64,000 nt of DNA, taken from NCBI GenBank assembly GCA_002495625.1, contig DAGC01000003.1, positions 1-64,000 on the forward strand, read 5' to 3'. Source of the stretch: Methanobacterium sp. UBA375 (GTDB lineage: Archaea > Methanobacteriota > Methanobacteria > Methanobacteriales > Methanobacteriaceae). Below the pieces are notes generated by a model that saw nothing but the letters and a program-made list of their open reading frames with translations, searched no databases and had not been told where the DNA came from. Both the position numbers and the translations under genes were made by a program. Below, piece after piece: positions 1 through 9,540 of the stretch; the first letter of the stretch is position 1; each line of letters opens with the position of its first letter.

Positions 1-3000
1 CTAAATTAGGATTGAAACTAATAAACGATGCCGAGGTAGTTAAAAAGCTTGTTAAGCTAAAATCAGACTAAATTAGGATTGAAACGGTTTCTTCATCTCC
101 CATGTCTTTATTCAAATCAAAGCTAAAATCAGACTAAATTAGGATTGAAACGGAAGACAAAGATTTGGAACAGGAAGAAAACAAGGCTTTGCTAAAATCA
201 GACTAAATTAGGATTGAAACGGCATTGCTGAATAGCTTTGGCATGAATCAACAGATAGGCTAAAATCAGACTAAATTAGGATTGAAACTTTATCGAGTTC
301 ATCATTGATACCCTTGATTTTTGTGCTAAAATCAGACTAAATTAGGATTGAAACCGTATAAAGAGCCATGAAGGTGCTTTATTAACTTTCCGGCTAAAAT
401 CAGACTAAATTAGGATTGAAACTGAATTCCACCTTCGAAGACATCGAACTTTCTAAAGAGCTAAAATCAGACTAAATTAGGATTGAAACCTCCTAATTCG
501 CTTCCTTCATTTTCAGGGTCGCCTGCTAAAATCAGACTAAATTAGGATTGAAACGTGCAAGTGTCCTTCGCCTCTGTTTAATGCAGTTAGGGCTAAAATC
601 AGACTAAATTAGGATTGAAACTGATTCCTGTTGAGACGGAATACATGGATTTACTGGAAGCTAAAATCAGACTAAATTAGGATTGAAACTTGTATAACCA
701 TAAAATTCAACTTGGAGCGTGATCGGCTAAAATCAGACTAAATTAGGATTGAAACATCGATATGGATATACACTCTGCTGTGTTGAACATAGCTAAAATC
801 AGACTAAATTAGGATTGAAACAGTTTTACGCTTTGGTGGTTCGACTGGCCCTAATACGCTAAAATCAGACTAAATTAGGATTGAAACGATGGTATAACGG
901 TGTCTTCCAGTAGATGGAAAAGGGCTAAAATCAGACTAAATTAGGATTGAAACGGGCATAGGTATGAGTACAATTAGTATGGGCTGGTAGCTAAAATCAG
1001 ACTAAATTAGGATTGAAACTAATAAGCGGTGTGGATTCCCTAAAATAGGTAATGAGCTAAAATCAGACTAAATTAGGATTGAAACTTAATCGCCTCTACA
1101 GTACAAATATAATCATTATCAGCTAAAATCAGACTAAATTAGGATTGAAACTCGGCTGTAACCCGGCTTTGAGGATGATATCATGAAGCTAAAATCAGAC
1201 TAAATTAGGATTGAAACTGGCTTCCCGGCTGTTCTCAATGGTGCGTTTGATCCTGCTAAAATCAGACTAAATTAGGATTGAAACATCAAAACTAATCATC
1301 CCCCCTTTTTTATGTTGCTTGCTAAAATCAGACTAAATTAGGATTGAAACTAGCCTTCGACAAGATACGGAGTCTCGATTTCCTAAGCTAAAATCAGACT
1401 AAATTAGGATTGAAACTAATCTGATTTAACTAGAATGAGTTCAACCTGGTTTAGCTAAAATCAGACTAAATTAGGATTGAAACGTAAAAAGCTTAAAATC
1501 CCTGTTTAATGCCATACAGCTAAAATCAGACTAAATTAGGATTGAAACGCATCAAAGAGTGCTCTAAGTTGATCAATCGACTTAGCTAAAATCAGACTAA
1601 ATTAGGATTGAAACCAACTACGATGAAGCCGAAGCAAACGGTGAAGACCGCTAAAATCAGACTAAATTAGGATTGAAACAATCAGCAGATATTATAATAG
1701 GGGTTCGCAAATAGGCTAAAATCAGACTAAATTAGGATTGAAACGATACACACACTATGATCGTATTGAGTGCTGTCAGCTAGCTAAAATCAGACTAAAT
1801 TAGGATTGAAACAAAAGTTGGATACCATCTATGTAGACTTCATGTGTAGCTAAAATCAGACTAAATTAGGATTGAAACTGGCAGGAAAGGATATGCTGAA
1901 TTCACGTACCATACGCTAAAATCAGACTAAATTAGGATTGAAACTGATTTTGTTCACAACTTCCTGTTCACTCTCTTCAAGGCTAAAATCAGACTAAATT
2001 AGGATTGAAACGTTCTCAAGGATTCCTTCTCGGTGAATGTTTCGCTGAGCTAAAATCAGACTAAATTAGGATTGAAACGTAGTAAACATCACAAACAATA
2101 CGCTTAACATCTGCGCTAAAATCAGACTAAATTAGGATTGAAACATCAGAAGATGATTTTAGATCTGGAGTGATGAGCCATGCTAAAATCAGACTAAATT
2201 AGGATTGAAACTAAAAAAGAATTAAGGGAGATTATTTCATGAATAAGGGCTAAAATCAGACTAAATTAGGATTGAAACTTGAATCGTAATGTACCAACAG
2301 ATCCGCAGTGTGGAGCTAAAATCAGACTAAATTAGGATTGAAACTTTCAGATGTGTTAATATCTATTTCAATCATTAATTGCTAAAATCAGACTAAATTA
2401 GGATTGAAACAAATATTAGGGGAAATCTTCATAACAGGGGCTAAGCTAAAATCAGACTAAATTAGGATTGAAACTTAACCAGATTGTCAACTTTAGTATT
2501 CAAGGCTTCGAGCTAAAATCAGACTAAATTAGGATTGAAACCTTAATACAAGTCCACAGGCTTTGCAAACTAATTCTGCTAAAATCAGACTAAATTAGGA
2601 TTGAAACACCGTAGCGGCAACTTTAATAAAGGTCTGTGGCTCGGGCTAAAATCAGACTAAATTAGGATTGAAACGAAGCACTTTCATATATGGTTGCAGA
2701 TAATAAATTAGCTAAAATCAGACTAAATTAGGATTGAAACAGGACTACGCCGGGGCATACCCTCTAAGCAGAGTAAGGCTAAAATCAGACTAAATTAGGA
2801 TTGAAACTCTGCCAAGTATTCGTTAAGTAAAGGAAGAATGGTTGCTAAAATCAGACTAAATTAGGATTGAAACTGACTTGGAGATGGCACGAGAAAACAG
2901 GATCGAATTTGGCTAAAATCAGACTAAATTAGGATTGAAACAAAAGTTGGATACCATCTATGTAGACTTCATGTGTAGGCTAAAATCAGACTAAATTAGG

Positions 3001-6000
3001 ATTGAAACACCTACGATGAACTCTGTGGAATACATGGCTGCAGCAAAGCTAAAATCAGACTAAATTAGGATTGAAACTAGTAAATCACATGGAGAGGTTT
3101 TCTGAGGGGGGAAAGCTAAAATCAGACTAAATTAGGATTGAAACCATTGAATATGATATGGGAGGTGAAGAGGGCGTTTCTAGCTAAAATCAGACTAAAT
3201 TAGGATTGAAACAAAACAAATTCATTTAATTCAATTAAGCTTTTAAATTGCTAAAATCAGACTAAATTAGGATTGAAACCGTGATAAAGGGACTGGTTTA
3301 TGTAGTGTATTAGTTGCTAAAATCAGACTAAATTAGGATTGAAACCAATTTGACCCTAAAATATTCACACTTAACGATTCAAGCTAAAATCAGACTAAAT
3401 TAGGATTGAAACCATAGACAGCAAATACCAGTTAATTCTCCCTTTTCTGCTAAAATCAGACTAAATTAGGATTGAAACATCTTACAGTTTTTATTAGGGA
3501 TTTTCACAGGATTAGCTAAAATCAGACTAAATTAGGATTGAAACAAATCTAGTGAGTATCAAAAAATTAAAGCTGAATTAAGCTAAAATCAGACTAAATT
3601 AGGATTGAAACCTAGAGGCTTCAGTGTTGGTTACACTAGTAATCCCTGCTAAAATCAGACTAAATTAGGATTGAAACTAAATAGTGCTATTGATGGTGCT
3701 AAAAGTATAGTTGGCTAAAATCAGACTAAATTAGGATTGAAACACGAGATAAGCTAATCGTTCCTCGTTGTCATCTATCTGCTAAAATCAGACTAAATTA
3801 GGATTGAAACATAGTGGACTAACCAACAACAAAAAACGGGGTACCCGCTAAAATCAGACTAAATTAGGATTGAAACTTTAGAGGGGTGGAGTTGATATTC
3901 TTCTACAGCTTCGCTAAAATCAGACTAAATTAGGATTGAAACTTATGATCACGTTCGTTTTTTGTTCGTTTTGGTGTTGCTAAAATCAGACTAAATTAGG
4001 ATTGAAACTTACATGTGCATCAATCAAGTTTTCCGTACTTGTACCGCTAAAATCAGACTAAATTAGGATTGAAACGACTTTCAAAAGCATCTTTAAATCG
4101 GAGATCTTCAGTGCTAAAATCAGACTAAATTAGGATTGAAACGTTGCATAGACATTATATCGGGCGGTCCCGGATGCAGCTAAAATCAGACTAAATTAGG
4201 ATTGAAACACGAATATGTCGCTCAACAACCCCAACCTAGCAGTGCTAAAATCAGACTAAATTAGGATTGAAACCTTAATACAAGTCCACAGGCTTTGCAA
4301 ACTAATTCTGCTAAAATCAGACTAAATTAGGATTGAAACGTTATAAAGCATCACACACGTAATGACGTGACAGAGCTAAAATCAGACTAAATTAGGATTG
4401 AAACCCAGATAAGAACCATATGTCAAATGATAGCAAAATACGCTAAAATCAGACTAAATTAGGATTGAAACGCGGTAAGGCTGTGGGATATGTTCCCCCG
4501 GATCGGTGCTAAAATCAGACTAAATTAGGATTGAAACTTAAAAAAAGATTAGATGACCTTATTAGTTTAATGGGCTAAAATCAGACTAAATTAGGATTGA
4601 AACTAAGTAAGAACATTATCTCGATATAACAATTACGGAGCTAAAATCAGACTAAATTAGGATTGAAACTAAAGCACTGCCTCATTTGTCTGTAACTGGC
4701 AAAATTAGCTAAAATCAGACTAAATTAGGATTGAAACAAACAAAACCCTCCTACACCTCCTACATGAAAATGTGCTAAAATCAGACTAAATTAGGATTGA
4801 AACAGTAAAAACTGTAAGATAGGGATGATTTCAGTTGCAGCTAAAATCAGACTAAATTAGGATTGAAACATAATTCTCCGAGTAGCTAGTTGGCTCACAC
4901 CGGGGCTAAAATCAGACTAAATTAGGATTGAAACAAACCAGCTGGAAAATAATCGAATTTAAAAGCTTAGCTAAAATCAGACTAAATTAGGATTGAAACG
5001 GGCTAAAAATAAGATTCTTTCAGATCTGGAATTTCGCTAAAATCAGACTAAATTAGGATTGAAACACATCATTATTAGAGATTAGAGAATTATTAGATGC
5101 TGCTAAAATCAGACTAAATTAGGATTGAAACCCATTTGAGCCTCTTCCTTTTTCTAGATAATATTCTGCTAAAATCAGACTAAATTAGGATTGAAACCAT
5201 CAAGAGTATTAGGGTTATCTGGATTGGGCCATGGCTAAAATCAGACTAAATTAGGATTGAAACGTGTTTATCTTCAGGATATTTGTCTTCCAATTGTATG
5301 CTAAAATCAGACTAAATTAGGATTGAAACTGGGTTTAATTGCATCATCACGCAAGTTAAAACCAGGCTAAAATCAGACTAAATTAGGATTGAAACATTGG
5401 TACGGTTAATGTTTCTTCGTTGACAGTGTAGCTAAAATCAGACTAAATTAGGATTGAAACTAGATTATTTAATGAACATAGGCTCCAGGGAGAATGGCTA
5501 AAATCAGACTAAATTAGGATTGAAACGACGTGGAGAGTTATAACTTTCTTGCTACGTGTTACTTGCTAAAATCAGACTAAATTAGGATTGAAACGTATCA
5601 ATACTCTTGATTAAGTCGAAGTTGTAATTTGCTAAAATCAGACTAAATTAGGATTGAAACTTTGTTTCTATTCCAAGATCGGTGTCTTTATTACCCAGCT
5701 AAAATCAGACTAAATTAGGATTGAAACTCTTCTACGTCATAGGTTAACATTTCCATCTGGTCAGCTAAAATCAGACTAAATTAGGATTGAAACAATACTA
5801 TCTACTGCTTCTTCTAAAAGATCATCATAGCTAAAATCAGACTAAATTAGGATTGAAACCCGGTTGGTTACACCATCCCAGGTCTGCATGAACTTAGCTA
5901 AAATCAGACTAAATTAGGATTGAAACGTTCTCCAGGATTCCTTCTCGGTGAATGTTTCGCTGGCTAAAATCAGACTAAATTAGGATTGAAACTCACGAAG

Positions 6001-7169
6001 GAAGATAAGAAAACATTTAATCAAATTTGCTAAAATCAGACTAAATTAGGATTGAAACAGTGTTACATAAGTTCCCGCTTATATCCGCACTGGAGCTAAA
6101 ATCAGACTAAATTAGGATTGAAACATAAGCAATATTAGCGATATTATCGCTGTCTAGGTAGCTAAAATCAGACTAAATTAGGATTGAAACACAGTACCGG
6201 CACCACTCGAACCATGCGTGACAAGGGCTAAAATCAGACTAAATTAGGATTGAAACGAATCACACCGGTCCATTGATGGGTCTTCTTCACAGGCTAAAAT
6301 CAGACTAAATTAGGATTGAAACTTAGTATAGATAGCGGGTTCAGTTCCATTACTTGAAGCTAAAATCAGACTAAATTAGGATTGAAACTTATATCACTCA
6401 TTTCTTGGAAAAGATTCCGTACAGGCTAAAATCAGACTAAATTAGGATTGAAACTCTTTATAGGGGGTGTAATAGAAATAAACTCCTTCAGCTAAAATCA
6501 GACTAAATTAGGATTGAAACTTTCCCATCTGTGAATATAGCTTCTACTTTTTCTGTTTGCTAAAATCAGACTAAATTAGGATTGAAACTCCTATGAGGTC
6601 GGTACACAGATAAAATTCCCAGAGGGCTAAAATCAGACTAAATTAGGATTGAAACTTTACTATTGGGTCAAAATGATCTGATGCACTGAATGCTAAAATC
6701 AGACTAAATTAGGATTGAAACAGCGTATATCCTTCTAGTTCATATTCAACTTTCACAAGCTAAAATCAGACTAAATTAGGATTGAAATTCCCTTTTACGA
6801 CCTCATCGGTAACGAATAACTGTGCTAAAATCAGACTAAATTAGGATTGAAACTGCTCTACCTTGGCGACTACCTAAAGGGGATTACAGGCTAAAATCAG
6901 ACTAAATTAGGATTGAAATGATTCTAATCCTCCAAGGTTATCTATGCTTTTCTGAGCTAAAATCAGACTAAATTAGGATTGAAATTTCTATATAGACTTA
7001 ACAGAGTGTGATGTAGCCTATGGCTAAAATCAGACTAAATTAGGATTGAAATTTGTTTATATCGTCGTCAATGTTGATGTCCTTGCCAGCTAAAATCAGA
7101 CTAAATTAGGATTGAAATCCTGGGACACCACAACGGTCTGGCAGGTGTACCCTAGCTAAAATCAGACTA
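1..7169 (+). CRISPR. CRISPR array, about 108 repeats, cut by the window edge
   Basis: A 30-base repeat, beginning GCTAAAATCAGACTA and ending AATTAGGATTGAAAC, recurs every 66-67 bases with unique spacers of about 36-38 bases. I count about 108 copies by eye; the first is cut at position 1, where only its last 18 bases remain. The array ends at 7155-7169 with a repeat that keeps only its first 15 bases. The repeat end ATTGAAAC is the usual 5' tag of crRNAs in class 1 (I-B or III) systems, and decay is at the right end, so transcription runs left to right and the leader lies off the left edge. No cas gene is seen in the window. Some spacers are repeated (see findings). Confidence 0.99.
6757..7169 (+). 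repeat. Variant trailer-end CRISPR repeats (GAAAT) and truncated last repeat
   Basis: Five of the last six full repeats end in GAAAT instead of GAAAC; the copy ending near 6854 keeps GAAAC. The last partial copy loses the repeat after GCTAAAATCAGACTA and runs into unrelated sequence. Such degeneration is normal for the oldest, leader-distal end. The C-to-T change alters the last base of the predicted crRNA 5' tag. Confidence 0.9.
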
Positions 7170-7188
7170 TTTTAGTGAGATTTATATT

Positions 7189-7365
7189 TTAATCACCTAA
7201 TTTATGACCCAGAAATTCAAGATTCCTCTTGATTCCTTTTTTAAAACCTTTTCTGGATTCAGCAATAGTTTTTTCGATGTCCTTTGACGAGTCCACCATC
7301 TTATCAGTTAATTCATCAAGGGTCATTAAAACCCACTTACCATCCGCTTTTACAAAAATCACCAT
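7189..7365 (-). CDS. Small hypothetical protein next to the CRISPR end
   Basis: A 58-residue acidic/basic protein of unknown family ending 20 bases from the last CRISPR repeat and transcribed toward the array. I prefer the ATG at 7365, since an AGGTGA lies just before it; a GTG two codons upstream (7371) is inside that ribosome site. The protein starts with a short beta-like stretch (MVIFVKADGKWVLMTL) followed by a charged helix rich in Lys, Asp and Glu. No membrane segment or known motif is seen. It may be a small DNA-binding or toxin/antitoxin-type protein, but that is only a guess from size and location. Confidence 0.45.
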   Translation of the reverse strand: MVIFVKADGKWVLMTLDELTDKMVDSSKDIEKTIAESRKGFKKGIKRNLEFLGHKLGD

Positions 7366-7555
7366 ATTCACCTGCTAGATTTTGAGATTCTTCATTAATT
7401 TATTTGGGTATGGGATACTTAATTGTTATCATATTTAATCTTTTGATGCATATATTAAGTATATAGTATTACTACTCAAATGCTCTTTACCCCAAACCCT
7501 AAGTATTAATTTTTATCCATTAATTATTATATTTTTGGTTAACAAGTGAATGATC

Positions 7556-7954
7556 ATGGTAAAAATGAAAGAAAAAACTGTGGACATAACAGGCTGGGAA
7601 TACCTCAAGGGAAGGGATGAATACATCATAACGTTTAGAATAAGCGATTTAGAACCTGAAAAAAGAGAGGTAATACTTGAAAGGTATAAATCCGGTTTTT
7701 TAAAATCCCAAGGCGCAGAGATTGAGGAAATAATAGAATTAGGAGAAGATTTATACGTTAAAGAGTATTACGAGAAGGAATATTTTGAAGATTATAAATC
7801 TCTAATTCCCTTGGCACAGAAAAGAGTAGTCCCTGAAAGATTGGATCCAGATAATTTGGAAATTGAGGTGGAGATGTGCATGATAGAACAGGAGATGAAA
7901 CACCGAATGGATCACGCTGCTGAATGGTTTGATGAACTTAAAAAGGGGACATAA
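7556..7954 (+). CDS. Hypothetical protein, paralogue of the gene at 8370
   Basis: A 132-residue, strongly acidic soluble protein of a family I do not recognise. It is clearly related to the protein at 8370-8759 along its whole length (roughly 60 percent identity by eye). The best conserved parts are KSGFL.SQG near residue 45, DLYVKEYY near 70, and the C-terminal block PERLDP..LEIEVEMCMIEQEM. I choose the second ATG (7556) as start because the paralogue begins with the same MVK and a GTGA lies 4 bases upstream; the upstream ATG at 7550 is less likely. The gene stands alone on its strand, with the RHH-like gene on the opposite strand between the two paralogues. The single Cys in EVEMCMIEQ is shared by both. 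Confidence 0.7.
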   Translation: MVKMKEKTVDITGWEYLKGRDEYIITFRISDLEPEKREVILERYKSGFLKSQGAEIEEIIELGEDLYVKEYYEKEYFEDYKSLIPLAQKRVVPERLDPDNLEIEVEMCMIEQEMKHRMDHAAEWFDELKKGT

Positions 7955-8064
7955 TGACCACATCATGTACAAAAAAGATAGAAATATCAGCTTTTACGAG
8001 TAGTATCTATAATTGTTGTCAATTGAGATTCAGGTTGCATTTTACGAAAGAAAGGATGAAGGAG

Positions 8065-8235
8065 TTAGTTTTCAGACTTCGCTTTCTCGATCCAATCATT
8101 TAATGCGTCTGTAAGTGCCTTACCCCTATACCCATGTTTCGGCCCGTACTTATTAAATGCTAAATTCTCAAACTCCTTTGCTAATTCTATCGGTACAAAT
8201 CCATCAACTTGAACTTTTTTGAGTTTATTTTCCAT
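8065..8235 (-). CDS. Small ribbon-helix-helix-like DNA-binding protein (putative)
   Basis: A 56-residue protein that reads KKVQVDGFVPIELAKEFE and then a helix ending in ALTDALNDWIEKAK. A short beta strand followed by two helices of this spacing fits small ribbon-helix-helix regulators or antitoxins of archaeal plasmids and genomes; the assignment is by pattern only. ATG at 8235 is preferred; a TTG five codons upstream gives a slightly longer form. It is divergent from the gene at 8370, and the shared intergenic region holds several ACTTAAGT-type boxes, which suggests that it represses itself and its neighbour. No toxin partner is obvious beside it unless the 8370 gene fills that role. Confidence 0.55.
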   Translation of the reverse strand: MENKLKKVQVDGFVPIELAKEFENLAFNKYGPKHGYRGKALTDALNDWIEKAKSEN

Positions 8236-8296
8236 AATTACCGTTTTCAATTATGTTTATTTTTTATATAAATACCAAATCCCTCATCATCGAAAA

Positions 8297-8358
8297 ACTT
8301 AAGTAATGTTTATCCTTACTTAACCACATAGCTACTTAAGTTATTAAGTAATTAAGTA
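8297..8358. promoter_or_regulatory. Cluster of ACTTAAGT boxes, putative operator
   Basis: Perfect palindromes ACTTAAGT lie at 8297-8304 and 8334-8341. A half-matching TTACTTAA is at 8316-8323, and TTAAGTA at 8344-8350 and 8352-8358. The cluster sits between the divergent small gene (start 8235) and the gene starting at 8370, ending 11 bases before that start. Multiple short palindromes at close spacing are typical for ribbon-helix-helix operators. That the neighbouring small protein binds them is inference. Confidence 0.5.
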
Positions 8359-8369
8359 GGGGTTAACAT

Positions 8370-8759
8370 ATGGTGAAAGCAAAAAATGTGGATATCTTAG
8401 ACTGGGAGTACATAAAAGAAGAAGATAAATACGCCATAACATTCAAAATAAGGAATTTAGAACCTAAAAGGATACAAAGGATCATTAAAAGACATAAATC
8501 TGGTTTTTTAAATTCTCAAGGAGTAGATATTGAGGAAATTGCAGAGATAGATTGTGATTTATATGTAAAAGAATATTATACTAATGAAGATATTGAAAAT
8601 TATCAATCTATAATCCCATTAGTACGAAAAAGCATAATTCCCGAAAGATTAGATCCCCAAAAATTAGAAATTGAAGTGGAAATGTGCATGATAGAACAGG
8701 AAATGAGATACAGAATAGAACATGCTGGTGAAAGTGTTGATGAACTAAAAAATCTATAG
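8370..8759 (+). CDS. Hypothetical protein, paralogue of the gene at 7556
   Basis: A 129-residue acidic protein of unknown family and the second member of a local duplicated pair. It shares with the 7556 gene the blocks KSGFL.SQG, DLYVKEYY and the long C-terminal EVEMCMIEQEM region. The ATG is preceded by AGGGG seven to eight bases upstream, a good ribosome site. Its DNA is more AT-rich than that of the first copy, so the two have diverged at synonymous positions for some time and are not a recent tandem copy. It is divergent from the small RHH-like gene and directly follows the ACTTAAGT cluster, so it is probably regulated there. No catalytic motif, signal peptide or membrane segment is visible. 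Confidence 0.7.
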   Translation: MVKAKNVDILDWEYIKEEDKYAITFKIRNLEPKRIQRIIKRHKSGFLNSQGVDIEEIAEIDCDLYVKEYYTNEDIENYQSIIPLVRKSIIPERLDPQKLEIEVEMCMIEQEMRYRIEHAGESVDELKNL

Positions 8760-8788
8760 ATGATGAAATCCCCGAATAAAAATTCTCA

Positions 8789-9073
8789 TCATTGCCTTCT
8801 CATATTTTTGGGATACCATCCCTTTTTAACCCTTTCTTCCTGTTTAAAAAGTTCATGTATACCCCACAACAGTGAAAAACCCAAAACACCAATTAACGCT
8901 GCAATTATTACACTTTCTATGAATAAAGACAGCACTATGAAAAAAAATCCCCCAATAAGGAATACAGGCCAAATTCTCTTTCCAATATAATATTCGGCTT
9001 TGATAACCACAGGATGAAGTATTCCTATGATTAAAAATGCCCCGATTCCAACGATGATCCCTTCAAAATTCAT
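8789..9073 (-). CDS. DUF4491 family small membrane protein
   Basis: A 94-residue protein with three hydrophobic segments (about residues 4-22, 33-53 and 56-74) and a basic tail ending GWYPKNMRRQ. The pattern NFEG.I.G.GAFLIIGILHPVVIKAEYY and the tail KKGWYPKN match what I know of the DUF4491 family of bacteria and methanogens, whose function is unknown. Length is normal for the family. It converges with the 8370 gene, 29 bases apart. An unrelated open frame on the other strand is its shadow. Confidence 0.75.
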   Translation of the reverse strand: MNFEGIIVGIGAFLIIGILHPVVIKAEYYIGKRIWPVFLIGGFFFIVLSLFIESVIIAALIGVLGFSLLWGIHELFKQEERVKKGWYPKNMRRQ

Positions 9074-9150
9074 AAACTTTACACTCCAGATATATAAAAT
9101 CCAAAAAAAGTAAACTAAGGTAATAGGATCCCAAATCCAAAGTCAAAACA

Positions 9151-9441
9151 CTATCTTACAGATACAGATCCCTTATACTTCTCATCAAACCTTCTCCATG
9201 CTTCAGCTACGGAAGGTTTGGTTTCATCCAGTTCCACTAGGATATGGTCCCGTATGGCATCCGAGTTTATCTCAATTTTCTGGTTGGCCATCTCCAGTAT
9301 CTTACCTGTTATCTCATCTACTTCATCTGAGATATCATCTAAGGTGTAACCGGCATCTATACCTGCCTTCTGGATGGATCTTTTAAGTTTTACTTCATCG
9401 AATGGTTCCTTATCACCACTTCTTTTCCTGACAACGGTCAT
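9151..9441 (-). CDS. Stand-alone ATP-cone domain protein
   Basis: A 96-residue protein that is nearly all one ATP-cone domain. It starts VVRKRSGDKEPFDEVKL, then a helical part with DISDEVDEITGKI, and ends VAEAWRRFDEKYKG. ATP-cones are nucleotide-binding regulatory domains otherwise found at the N-terminus of ribonucleotide reductases and in NrdR; here no zinc ribbon or catalytic domain is attached. Methanogens do carry stand-alone cones, and a role in sensing ATP/dATP is inference. It is a single gene with its own upstream AT-rich region. The start ATG is followed by the typical T-V-V-R-K opening of the domain. Confidence 0.85.
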   Translation of the reverse strand: MTVVRKRSGDKEPFDEVKLKRSIQKAGIDAGYTLDDISDEVDEITGKILEMANQKIEINSDAIRDHILVELDETKPSVAEAWRRFDEKYKGSVSVR

Positions 9442-9540
9442 GGTTAAATCCCCTTCATAGTCTTATATAATTATATGTTACATGAGTAATGAATATTATT
9501 ATATCAGAACTTCAAAGGATATGCTTGGTTGGTTTACCAA

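Noticed and set aside
1..7169. Open frames inside the CRISPR array
   Set aside because: The array is repeat-spacer DNA; any short frames come from the repeats and carry no protein likeness.
8760..8990. 76-residue open frame on the plus strand
   Set aside because: It lies fully opposite the DUF4491 gene, whose protein has clear family features; the plus frame has low-complexity, non-protein-like sequence.
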